Of a stretch of DNA of 39,857 nt, positions 21,183-30,075 are shown in pieces. The DNA comes from Bacteroidota bacterium (GTDB lineage: Bacteria; Bacteroidota; Bacteroidia; Chitinophagales; Chitinophagaceae). Both the position numbers and the translations under genes were made by a program. Where the stretch lies: NCBI GenBank assembly GCA_004292575.1, contig RDXD01000368.1, positions 1-39,857 of the forward strand, read 5' to 3'. The notes beneath the pieces were generated by a model. It had not been told where the DNA came from and searched no databases. It worked only from the letters and a program-made list of their open reading frames with translations. Each line of letters starts with the position of its first letter. The first letter of the stretch is position 1.

Positions 21183-22283
21183 ATGCCCCAACTCATACAA
21201 CAGTTTACCCATGCGCGCCTATTTACCGGGCAGCAATGGCTTCAGCTTGACAGACTAACCACCATAAACGGCGTGGTGCAGCCTTTTAACACCCCGGCCA
21301 TGGCCAGGGCGCAACAAATCCACTGTGGCCATCAGGTGCTTGCGGCGGCATTTATCGATGTTCAAAAATATGGTGGGGGTGGTCATCTTTTTGCAGCCAA
21401 CCCCACGCCTGCAGCGTTGCAAGCGTTGGTGGCAGAAAACAGCCTGGGCGGCGCGGCGCACTGCATGGTTACCATACCCACCATGCCATTGGGGCTTGCT
21501 TTTGAAGCCATTGATGCCATAGCCGGCTATTGGCAGCAGGGTGGCAAGGGCATTTTAGGGCTGCACCTAGAGGGGCCGTTTATTAACCCCGAAAAACGAG
21601 GTGCCCATACCATGGCCAGCATCCTAAAGCCTACCCTACAGCTGGTGGAAACCTTGGTGCGCTACCGACCCGGGGTGCTGAAACTGGTAACGCTGGCGCC
21701 CGAATGCTGCAGCGCCGATGTGCTACAGCGTTTTCTAGCTGCAGGCATTGTACTCAGTGCCGGACATAGCAATGCCAGCTTTGCCCAAGCCAGTAGGTTT
21801 GCCGGGCAGGGTGTTGGCTTGGTAACACATTTGTTTAATGCCATGAGTGCGTTGCACCATCGCAATGGGGGCATTCCCGCCGCGGCCATGCTGCACCCGG
21901 GGCTTAGCGCATCTATTATACCCGATGGCGTGCATGTGTCGTTTGAGGCTTTGCAATTGGCCAAGGCCACCATGGGCCAGCGGCTGTTTTATATTACCGA
22001 TGCCGTAACACCTACCAGCCGAGGCCCCTATCCGCACCAGCTGCGTGGCAATGCCTACTACATGCCCAACGGCACGCTTAGCGGCAGCGCCATAAGCATG
22101 TGGCAGGGCGTAAACAATGGGGTAAAACGGGCCGGAATATCATTTGAGGAGAGTTTGCGGATGGCCAGCCTTTACCCGGCCAAGGCCCTGCGAATGGCAC
22201 AGCGGTTGGGTAGCATTGCACCCGGCATGGCCCCCGGCTTGGTGCTGTGCCAGCCCGGCGGTAGCCTTAGCCTTTGGACGTAA
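21183..22283 (+). CDS. nagA: N-acetylglucosamine-6-phosphate deacetylase
   Basis: FIDVQKYGGGGHLF, GLHLEGPFINPEKRGAH, SAGHSNASF, VTHLFNAMSALHHRNGG, YITDAVTP. Confidence 0.9.
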   Translation: MPQLIQQFTHARLFTGQQWLQLDRLTTINGVVQPFNTPAMARAQQIHCGHQVLAAAFIDVQKYGGGGHLFAANPTPAALQALVAENSLGGAAHCMVTIPTMPLGLAFEAIDAIAGYWQQGGKGILGLHLEGPFINPEKRGAHTMASILKPTLQLVETLVRYRPGVLKLVTLAPECCSADVLQRFLAAGIVLSAGHSNASFAQASRFAGQGVGLVTHLFNAMSALHHRNGGIPAAAMLHPGLSASIIPDGVHVSFEALQLAKATMGQRLFYITDAVTPTSRGPYPHQLRGNAYYMPNGTLSGSAISMWQGVNNGVKRAGISFEESLRMASLYPAKALRMAQRLGSIAPGMAPGLVLCQPGGSLSLWT

Positions 22284-22415
22284 TGGATACATGGCCAGAT
22301 TATCATATTTGCATGTGTAGCGGCATAGGCAGCCCCTGTGTTGCGCTACGGTCGGCTGTTTTGGGGCAGGTTATGCGCTCAAGGTAGTTTGCCGGCGTTG
22401 GGTGGTTGCGGTTGT

Positions 22416-22826
22416 TTACCCATCTACAATATCGCTTAGGGTTTTGCCCTCTAAAATGGCAAGTACATTATCCCTAGCCTCGGTCATTACTTTGCGCAGC
22501 CCGCAGGTGGGCTCGGTACAACCGGCACAGGGTTCGTAAAAATGCAGACTTACGCAGCTTAGCATGGCAATAGGCCCATCAACCAGCCTAATTACTTTGG
22601 CCAGACTTATTTGCTGTGGTGGCAGCAGCAGTTCGTAACCGCCCTGCCTTCCACGGTGGCTGGTAAGTAAGCCCGCGTGCTTAAGCTCGTGAAAGATGTT
22701 TTCGAGAAACCGTAGCGGAATTTTTTTGGTTTCGGCAATATGCGGCATCAGCACCGGACCCTGGCCATAGTGGCCCGCCAAGTGGCTGAGGGCCTGCAGC
22801 GCATATTTTGCTTTTTGCGATAACAT
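22416..22826 (-). CDS. Rrf2 family transcriptional regulator with cysteine cluster
   Basis: MLSQKAKYALQALSHLA..., IPLRFLENIFHELKHAGLLTSHRGRQGGYEL; CVSLHFYEPCAGCTEPTCGLR. Confidence 0.92.
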   Translation of the reverse strand: MLSQKAKYALQALSHLAGHYGQGPVLMPHIAETKKIPLRFLENIFHELKHAGLLTSHRGRQGGYELLLPPQQISLAKVIRLVDGPIAMLSCVSLHFYEPCAGCTEPTCGLRKVMTEARDNVLAILEGKTLSDIVDG

Positions 22827-23113
22827 GCCACAATCTTAATAATTTTTTATGCCAATTGGCTAAAAAGATTTTGTGCCGGGTTTTGGAATGCCGGGCTTGA
22901 GACGAGCGTATAATCCGCATAAACCATTGTTTAGCACTTCACACGTTGGATATGAGGTGTAGAAAAGGGGGCAGCATCTGCCGGAATGTCAGAAAAAAAC
23001 TGACGGCTATGAATAGCGAATTTGCCGCCGGATTTGAGGGGGGTCAGTATGCTCCGGTTTATGCGGTATGCGAGTAAATGCTGCCTGCTGGCATATCTTC
23101 TTGTCGTTCTGCT

Positions 23114-23911
23114 CTACTTTTTGATAAAAATGTCGTAACTGTATCTAAAAATCATTAAGGTTACTATCAATAGAAAAAATGTCCTTACAAAAGTATTGCC
23201 TTTTTTTAGTGCAAGTCTTGTACCAACCAAGCTTCCTGTAATGTTACATACTGACATTATGATTGCAAGTTCCAACAAATAATTTCCTTGTCTGATAAAA
23301 ACGAGTAAGGCCGAAATGTTTGTCATGCAGTTTATGACTTTGGAATAAGCCGATGCTTGAACAAATTCAAATCCTAAAATCACAACGAAACCTAAAACAA
23401 AAAAACTTCCTGTTCCCGGACCAAAAAAGCCGTCATAAAAACCTACAATAAGCCCAACTAGTGAGCCATAAATTAATTGTTTGTCAAAAGACAAGTTCTT
23501 TGATTGCACAGAGCCTAAATCCTTTTTTAGAAATGTGAAAATTGCCATACCTATTAACACAGCTAGAATAAGAGGTTTAAGAGTGTTTACATTAATGAAA
23601 CTCACTGTTTTTGCTCCTAAAAATGAAGCAATGCCTGCACAAATAGAAATAGCGAGAAGTAGCTTATAGTTAAATTTTATTCGTGCAGAATATTTCACCG
23701 CTGAAATACTTGTTCCTGCCAGTGCTGCAATTTTGTTTGTTCCAAAAATTGTTGGCACAGGTGTTTTTGGCAGTGAGATGAGTAAAGCTGGAAGTTGAAT
23801 GAGTCCGCCACCACCTACAACAGCGTCAATAAAGCCTGCAATAAAAGATAAAATAATTAATGAAATTATTGTTATCGCACCATAGTCATTAAATATGTTT
23901 AAAAAGTCCAT
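23114..23911 (-). CDS. TSUP/TauE-SafE family membrane transporter
   Basis: FIAGFIDAVVGGGGLIQLPALL...GTNKIAALAGT; multi-TM. Confidence 0.9.
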   Translation of the reverse strand: MDFLNIFNDYGAITIISLIILSFIAGFIDAVVGGGGLIQLPALLISLPKTPVPTIFGTNKIAALAGTSISAVKYSARIKFNYKLLLAISICAGIASFLGAKTVSFINVNTLKPLILAVLIGMAIFTFLKKDLGSVQSKNLSFDKQLIYGSLVGLIVGFYDGFFGPGTGSFFVLGFVVILGFEFVQASAYSKVINCMTNISALLVFIRQGNYLLELAIIMSVCNITGSLVGTRLALKKGNTFVRTFFLLIVTLMIFRYSYDIFIKK

Positions 23912-24067
23912 TCTTATTTGTATAACCTTTGAGTTTAGAGCCTTTCAAAATGCTTGCAGTCAACAGTCTCCCGCTTCGCAAAGGCAGGGGTTTTTAGTAT
24001 TAAATTTCATTAGATGCACTACGCTTTTATTGAGCACTTCACGCTTATAGAAGTGCGAAGCCCCGCA

Positions 24068-24600
24068 GTTGCAAAACCTATGTCCGAGCAACACCTGAGG
24101 GGGGCTTCCCCTCGTCTAAAATTGTCCTGAATAATAAAGCTTCATTTTTGTTGCTCGTCAAAAGTACCAAAAAATGAAACACCATGAAATTTCGGCGAAA
24201 ACATTGCGGGCTGATGCTAAACTTCGGATTCAAAGACTTCGGGAGCTGTTATTAATTATAGGCATTGGTAAACGTGCCGTAAAAGCTACGTTTCTGAAGT
24301 GATTTTGCTTTAGTACGTTTGAGTGTCAATGTAAAAAAGCCGTCAATACACATTAATTTTACTAGGTCTCGTTTGCTGGTAAACCTGAAAACCGCCATTA
24401 TCCATAACTTGGCAGCATCATACCCTGCCGAAATTAACCTACGGACTACCTATAATTCCTACAAAACCACCTAAGGCCCGGTGTGGCTGCACAGTGTATA
24501 GCCAAAAGCCTTCGTTCCAAATGGTTGGGGGTGTTTTCGTATTGTGCTAGCTTGTTCAATCTCTGGGGGACTTGTCGGCTATACGACTAAAGGTTAAAAG
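24068..24600. repeat. Dispersed ~0.53-kb repeat, copy A
   Basis: Extended similarity by eye to 30076-30604 (e.g. TGAAACACCATGAAAT..., CCTATAATTCCTACAAAACCACCTAAGGCCCGGTGTGGCTGCACAGTGTATAGCCAAAAGCCTTCGTTCCAAATGGT). Confidence 0.88.
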
Positions 24601-24608
24601 CTGTGCTT

Positions 24609-25334
24609 TTATTTTGTTAGCTTAATTGCATCGTCAAGTCGTTGAGCTGAATTGTCCCAATTAATAATGTTGAATAGCGCATCAACAAAGTCACCTCGTT
24701 TATTTTTATATTTTAAGTAGTAGGAATGCTCCCAAACGTCAATTACCAAAAGAGGAATAACACCCCATTGCGTTAACTTTTCGTGGTTTTCACATTGCAA
24801 GATGGTTAGTTTGTCAGTGTAAGGCTGGTAGCCCAAAATTCCCCAACCGTTGCCGTCTACATTTTTTGATGTCTGCGCTAAATAAACTTTTAATTTGTCA
24901 TAGCTGCCAAAATCTTTTTCAATTCTTTTTAGCAAGTCAGCTTTAGGTGTTGTCGCCTTGTTACCAAGGTTTGTCCAAAAGATTGAATGAAGAATATGAG
25001 AGGAGAGATGATACGATAATTTCTTCGTCCAATAGTCAACCGTTTCAAGGTTATTGCTCGCCAAAGCTTCTTTAATTTTTTTTGCGTCAGTATTAGCTGC
25101 CTTTGTAGCACCACCGTGATGGAAAGTATAATGCAAGTGAAGTGTTTCACTGTCCATATAAGGCTCTAGGAAATTTTCGGCATAAGGAAGTGGCTGTTGA
25201 ACAAAATTACCGTTGGCGTCCACCAACTTATCAATGTTGTTATTTGTTAAGTTTTGGCCAAATGCGTTTTTTGCACCGATAAGCGTAGCAGCACTTGTTA
25301 ATGCTCCGAATTTTAAAAAATCTTTTCTGTCCAT
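24609..25334 (-). CDS. Exported Fe/Mn superoxide dismutase
   Basis: LPYAENFLEPYMDSETLHLHYTFHHGG, NGWGILGY, IDVWEHSYYLKYKNKRGDFVDALFNIINW; N-terminal signal-like DRKDFLKFGALTSAATLIGAKNAFGQ. Confidence 0.93.
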   Translation of the reverse strand: MDRKDFLKFGALTSAATLIGAKNAFGQNLTNNNIDKLVDANGNFVQQPLPYAENFLEPYMDSETLHLHYTFHHGGATKAANTDAKKIKEALASNNLETVDYWTKKLSYHLSSHILHSIFWTNLGNKATTPKADLLKRIEKDFGSYDKLKVYLAQTSKNVDGNGWGILGYQPYTDKLTILQCENHEKLTQWGVIPLLVIDVWEHSYYLKYKNKRGDFVDALFNIINWDNSAQRLDDAIKLTK

Positions 25335-25777
25335 ATTTTGAATTGTTAGGGAACGTCAATTAGCATAGCAGGTAACGGACCGCGTATTGGTGAAGTCACA
25401 GTCATTCTGATTTAGCAGTTGGTTTTTGCACCACAACGCCATTGCAGCTCAAAAGTACAGCATGGGAGCATTGGTTCCGCTTTTACCTATACGATTTGTG
25501 TATAAAGCTAAGCTGCCTAGGCCATTAGCGCAGGTTGCTTTGTGTAAGAATTGCAGCAAAGGTCACCAAAAGTCTGGTTGCATGCTGCATGCTGATAAGC
25601 TGGCGGGTTGTGAACCCTGCCCTAACGCTTCTGCAGGCGGGGATGCACCAAGTGGGTCAACGCTACCGAAATGGGGGCGTATCACCGGAATGTCCACGAT
25701 GTTCAATCCGTAGTACAAACCGCTACCAGCCATAAATTAGTAGCACCAAACCTTAGCGAGATTAGAATACGTGCTTC

Positions 25778-25930
25778 CTATAATTCCTATAAATCATCTA
25801 AGGCTGGTGTGGCTGAACAGCGTATAGCCAAAAGTACGCGTTCCAATTGATTCGGGGGTTTTTTGCATTGTGCAGTCGGGTTCAATCTCAGCGGGCGGCT
25901 TATCGGCTATACGGCTACATATTAGGTGCT
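25778..25930. repeat. Partial copy C of the dispersed repeat (terminal ~150 bp)
   Basis: CCTATAATTCCTATAAATCATCTAAGGCTGGTGTGGCTGAACAGCGTATAGCCAAAAGTACGCGTTCCAATTGA... matches the right part of copies A and B. Confidence 0.8.
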
Positions 25931-26012
25931 GCCTGAATATTCGAACGAAGCGTTGTGAGCACATGTTTGCAGGCATGTTCTTCAAAATGATTTATTACAG
26001 TATCTGTTGCCA

Positions 26013-26957
26013 TTATTTACTCAACAAGTTTATTCTTTCTGCTACTGTTTTATTTAATTTAGTTTTTTGTTCCTCAGGCAAAAAGCTGTTGTCAATCCAC
26101 CATTTAGCTTTTTTCAATTTTTGTGAAAATGAATAAAAGCTGTTTTGAACTTGCTTTTCTGAAATGGAAAGATTTTTTGCCAAAGCCGCAAAGTCCTTTT
26201 TAGTTAATTTGTTTTTTCTTCCATTCAGTGTTAATGCCATTTGTTCTGATTCGTTTTTTATGACCAGCATTGTGCTTACCAAATCATAGGAAGGGCTTAA
26301 AGCGAATTGTCCTTCTTGTTTCTCCAACATTGAAAAGTTTTTCAAGTGCATATCTGCATTGCCGGTTATGAAACCGAATACTACCAGTTCAAAATAATTT
26401 ATAGTATCCAGTCCGGCTTGGGTAGAGTATTGCTTAATTATTTTGCCTGTTTTTTCGTAACTGCCTCTATATTTATGCTCGGTCAGTATTTCTGACAGCT
26501 GACATAAATCTTCACAAGACAATTTGTTTTCATTTTTCCTGTCAAACCGCTGAGTAATGTATGCTAATCCTCCTGCTGGCAATCTAATTAAACCATGCGT
26601 TGCTGTTTCAATTCCGAATGTTTCAGCAAGGTGCATACATAGGTCTTCGTTTTCAGGTAACGATTGGTAGGTTTCACTTTGTGGTTTTATGATATAGTTG
26701 CTCTTATCATCAACAAGTGTGAAACGGATACTTTTTTTACTCTCATCCAACCACAAACTTAATTTGGGTTGCACGCCAGTTATGGCTGTGTTTGAACCTA
26801 CAATTTTTTTTGCGTAGGCAGTCATTTTCTTTTCATCAATATCAATCTCTGGAATTTGCTTTAAGCCAAAAGTCTTCATCACACATTTTGTATGGTAATC
26901 TATTTCGTCTTTACTCAAGGGGGTATAGCAGAGTAGGCAGTTCATTTTATTTACCAT
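26013..26957 (-). CDS. HipT-like HipA-family Ser/Thr kinase toxin
   Basis: TGVQPKLSLWL, LPAGGLAYITQRFDRK, GFITGNADMHLKNFSM catalytic loop, LSPSYDLVST; lacks the HipA N-subdomain. Confidence 0.85.
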   Translation of the reverse strand: MVNKMNCLLCYTPLSKDEIDYHTKCVMKTFGLKQIPEIDIDEKKMTAYAKKIVGSNTAITGVQPKLSLWLDESKKSIRFTLVDDKSNYIIKPQSETYQSLPENEDLCMHLAETFGIETATHGLIRLPAGGLAYITQRFDRKNENKLSCEDLCQLSEILTEHKYRGSYEKTGKIIKQYSTQAGLDTINYFELVVFGFITGNADMHLKNFSMLEKQEGQFALSPSYDLVSTMLVIKNESEQMALTLNGRKNKLTKKDFAALAKNLSISEKQVQNSFYSFSQKLKKAKWWIDNSFLPEEQKTKLNKTVAERINLLSK

Positions 26958-27264
26958 TTATAATACTAATATCGCCAATGCAATCTTTACAAAGTGTAAG
27001 TAGTAGTGTCATTCTATCTCGTGGGTTTAGTTTCCAATTGTCAATAGCGATCTGCAGTAGCCATCCTTCGGGTATAAGACCGTCAAAAAAAGGCAGCATG
27101 TTTTTATCTACAAATTCCTCTGAGCGCAATGGAAGTGTTCTACTTACTGCTCCATAAAATGGATTTTGCAAATACGATTTTTCATATTGAAAGTGATACC
27201 CGTTTTCGTCCTCCCAAACAATACCAGTTAGTTTTTCCTTTTTATATACCAATCCTTTTTTCAT
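26947..27264 (-). CDS. HipS-like protein (stand-alone HipA N-terminal subdomain)
   Basis: 105 aa: YGAVSRTLPLRSEEF...LPFFDGLIPEGWLLQIA...LCKDCIGDISI; overlaps hipT-like start. Confidence 0.83.
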   Translation of the reverse strand: MKKGLVYKKEKLTGIVWEDENGYHFQYEKSYLQNPFYGAVSRTLPLRSEEFVDKNMLPFFDGLIPEGWLLQIAIDNWKLNPRDRMTLLLTLCKDCIGDISIINGK

Positions 27265-27267
27265 TGC

Positions 27268-27699
27268 TTACTGTTCTTCAATTGTTTGAATATCGTTGTG
27301 CAAAATGATTTCGGTTAAGTTATCGTCTGGCTTTTGCTGATATTTTATGGCATTATTGTTTGACACAAATTGCCATGCAGAAATTTTATTGCTTTTTTTG
27401 TCTGTAATTTCTTTTATGATGATACCATATTTAATGACTCTGTTTGTTAAGGTTATTTTTACTGCTTTATTAAAGTAGTTCCAAAAAATATCGTATGCAT
27501 CAATTTTTTGATTATCTGGTGATAGGCTAAACCCAAATAAAGCCAACACCTCATTTACTTTATTCAATTGCAAGGTTTCTTTGCCCTGCTCCAGTTCGCG
27601 AATAAACCGAATGCCAACTCCTGCTTTTGCAGCAAGTTCTTTCTGCGTTAGCGTTAGCTTTTTGCGTTGATACTTGATGAATGATGATAATTTGCCCAT
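27268..27699 (-). CDS. HipB-like HTH antitoxin/repressor with ~65-aa C-terminal extension
   Basis: LTQKELAAKAGVGIRFIRELEQGKETLQLNKVNEVLALFGFSL HTH. Confidence 0.85.
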   Translation of the reverse strand: MGKLSSFIKYQRKKLTLTQKELAAKAGVGIRFIRELEQGKETLQLNKVNEVLALFGFSLSPDNQKIDAYDIFWNYFNKAVKITLTNRVIKYGIIIKEITDKKSNKISAWQFVSNNNAIKYQQKPDDNLTEIILHNDIQTIEEQ

Positions 27700-27708
27700 T
27701 ACGTTATT

Positions 27709-27804
27709 ATACCTTTACGGGTGCAAATATAGACAAAGGTCACAAAAAAGAACCGAACGGGTATAAAAAATACAAAAAAACTGTTTAGAATCCCGAGCGG
27801 GTAT
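27709..27804 (-). promoter_or_regulatory. Three regularly spaced operator-like sites upstream of the hipBST-like operon
   Basis: ATACC-N5-GGTAT-like sites at 27709-27723, 27750-27764 and 27790-27804 (starts 41 and 40 bp apart); TATATTTG (-7-like, minus strand) at 27724-27731. Confidence 0.65.
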
Positions 27805-27999
27805 CTTTGAAGGTGTTGTAAAGCTGGTTACTTCAATGCTCTAATGTTCAAAGTTAGCAGTGTCCTCTCGGGTTGGAGCTAGCGGCTACGTATTGGCCAT
27901 GTTGGAGTTTTTGAAAAACATGAGCCCAGTATTTGGACAAATGGTCAATAGAACTGCAAATGTTGATTTTACACCGTCAGTCCGACTATAGCGAATGCA

Positions 28000-28803
28000 A
28001 TGTGTTTGCCTTGCCAGGGTACGGTGGCGATGTGAGAGGCCGGCTGCTTGCGGCGACGGGCATTGGAAGCAGACGACCCAGTGGTGCCGGCGAGGTAATT
28101 CTGCAGCTGCGAGAGTGCTGAGCGACAGGTCGAAGCTCTATGAGCATTATGCACGGGTGGTGAGCTTAGCGAAGTGAAGTGTAATACGCCCGGCTGACGA
28201 CTAGGTACGGCTGGTGGAAGCTTCGTTAGTTGGTAATGCGTTGTGAAAAGGGACGAGTAATTTTCTGGTGAAAGAGACAGGCTAGGGTAGTCCAAATAAG
28301 TGTGGCGGTTGTGAGTCGGTGCTGGCCACACGGCAATCCCGCACGTGCGGGACGTAGCTCTGAGGAGGTAGAGAATTCGCAGGCATTACCGTGCAACCTC
28401 GCATAAAAGCGTGTCATTTTGCAGGGAACAGCCTAATGCTGCGAGAGAGAAACAGCAAGGTGCTATTACCATCAAGCCGCTTTTCGGAGTAGTGTGAGGT
28501 AGTCAGCCCGGTTTAGTAGTTGAAGGATATGGGGAGCGAAGGAGCAGGCAGCAATTAAAGCGCCGATGATTCAGTTACAGTCCGTAGGGAGGCGTCGGGG
28601 GTAGATTTCGGTTCATCAACCACTTGGTTCAAACAGAGCCATCTCCGGCAATAACAGGCATGCGTCACGAACTTGGTAGCCCGCGTTGCTGAAGTGCCTT
28701 GTGAGGCGAGCCTTTCAAATCCTGTCCAGATTTCTACACTGGGACACGGGTGCCCCCGCTTAACGGACGGGCGGGTGCGAGGAGGTAGGGGTGAAGTTCC
28801 GAT
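28000..28803 (+). ncRNA. Candidate structured RNA; probable 5' (domain I-IV) remnant of a group II intron without RT ORF
   Basis: GC-rich, no long convincing ORF, in AT-rich context; phrases such as GAGAGGCCGGCTGC, GGTGGTGAGCTTAGCGAAGTGAAGTG, AATGCGTTGTGAAAAGGGACGAGTAAT, GACACGGGTGCCCCC resemble Bacteroidota group II intron RNA from memory. Confidence 0.5.
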
Positions 28804-28814
28804 GTCTTAATCAA

Positions 28815-29411
28815 TTACTTGCTGTTTTTCTGTCCACGGAATTGTTGCGGCTTTAAATTTTGGTCGGCAAGTTCCACAATTTCTGTTATTCTTTTTAGTC
28901 TAGTTTCTTCTCGTTTTGCAAGAATAAGCCACTGTAAAATATTTCTTTTGTCAGACCTGCTTAAATTTAAAAAGTATTGTTTTGCGTTTTGTCTTCTTTG
29001 AAATTCCTGCTCTAAGTCGGCTGGTATGACTAATGCTTCTGCTTCGTCTAAAATTGTCCAAGAGCCATTTTGTTTTGCTGTTTCAATTATTTCAAAACCT
29101 GCTTTTGTCATAAGACCTTCTCTGGTCAGGCGTTCAATTTTTTCTTTGTTAACCTTTGACCAAACACTTTTTTCTTTTCGTCGGCTAAAAAACTGCATAA
29201 ACTTATTTTCGTCCAAGGGCTTTGATTTGCTGTCTATCCAACCAAAACAAAGCGCTTCATCAACCGCTTCGGTATAAATTACTGTCGGAATGTTCGATTT
29301 CTTTTTGTAGTAGATAAGCCAAACGGATTGTTTTTTGTCGTGATTGTCTTGAAGCCACCCACGCCATTCTTGTCGGCTTTTTGGGTAATATGTTTCAATT
29401 TCTTTGTCCAT
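28815..29411 (-). CDS. YdeI/OmpD-associated family protein
   Basis: SRQEWRGWLQDNHDKKQSVWLIYYKK...EAVDEALCFGWIDSKSK...FFSRRKEKSVWSKVNK. Confidence 0.9.
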   Translation of the reverse strand: MDKEIETYYPKSRQEWRGWLQDNHDKKQSVWLIYYKKKSNIPTVIYTEAVDEALCFGWIDSKSKPLDENKFMQFFSRRKEKSVWSKVNKEKIERLTREGLMTKAGFEIIETAKQNGSWTILDEAEALVIPADLEQEFQRRQNAKQYFLNLSRSDKRNILQWLILAKREETRLKRITEIVELADQNLKPQQFRGQKNSK

Positions 29412-29412
29412 T

Positions 29413-29892
29413 TTATTTTGCCTTATGCTTTTGTAATGTTGGATTGTTTATAAGTTCAATTGTCCGTGCTATTTGTTTGTCAATGTCTTTAATTTTACTC
29501 GTCTGAACAATGATGCTTCTTTTCTTCCCATCAGTGAATTTGTGAAACTTATCTTTCAACTCAGGATCTTGTTCCAGTAAAACTTCAATGGTTTCCGGTA
29601 TGTCAATACCTAATGGATTTGGGTCTTCCTTTATTTCAAACTGAATAGTTTCCCCAACTTTTCTATTGATGGCTTTCAGATTTTTTGTGGAGACTATAAT
29701 AAAAAAATTTCCGTCACCCAAATGGTTCAATCCGCATTGAAAAGAAAGTATATTGTCTAATTTGCAAATAAGTCTTGTATTTCGTTTGTTTTTAAATGTT
29801 TCAACTATTTGTGCGTCAACTTTTAGAAAAAAATAGCCTCCTTTTCTTTTTTCTAGTTGTCCAATTATTTTTTCGATTTTATACGTTTTCAT
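29413..29892 (-). CDS. DUF1905/YdeI-C-terminal-like protein
   Basis: 159 aa; CGLNHLGDGNFFIIVSTKNLKAINRKVGETIQFEIKEDPNPLGIDIPETIEVLLEQDPELKDKFHKFTDGKKRSI. Confidence 0.75.
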   Translation of the reverse strand: MKTYKIEKIIGQLEKRKGGYFFLKVDAQIVETFKNKRNTRLICKLDNILSFQCGLNHLGDGNFFIIVSTKNLKAINRKVGETIQFEIKEDPNPLGIDIPETIEVLLEQDPELKDKFHKFTDGKKRSIIVQTSKIKDIDKQIARTIELINNPTLQKHKAK

Positions 29893-29947
29893 TTGTCAAG
29901 CTAAAAGTTTTCTTTCTTGTTTTGGTAAGGGTAGGGTAGTCGTCTAA

Positions 29948-30075
29948 AATGGCATATAACGGTTTTGGGCTTGGCCAAGGTGGCGATGTTAACCATCCCG
30001 AAGTACTGCAGGATGTATGCGTAGAACTAATGTTTGATTAACCATCCCGCACGTGCGGCATCTTCGGAGCATTGA
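29948..30075. repeat. attC-like imperfect palindrome (site 2)
   Basis: TATAACGGTTTTGGGCTTGGCCAAGGTGGCGATG ... ATCGTCAGTTCTGCAAAACGCCCTGTT: complementary outer (AAC/GTT) and inner (GGCGAT/ATCGTC) boxes. Confidence 0.5.

Noticed and set aside
22965-23090. Inverted arms GGCAGCAT / ATGCTGCC near the TSUP 3' end as a further attC-like site
   Set aside because: Only 8-bp arms ~100 bp apart without the TAACGG and inner-box pattern; too weak to claim.
27969-28331. ORFs on both strands in 27.9-28.4 kb
   Set aside because: Compositionally unlike neighbouring genes and inside the RNA-like GC-rich block; more likely non-coding.
28000-28803. rRNA, RNase P or tmRNA
   Set aside because: Characteristic conserved segments (e.g. 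GAGGAAAGTC of RNase P, tmRNA ends, 16S/23S core sequences) are not seen.
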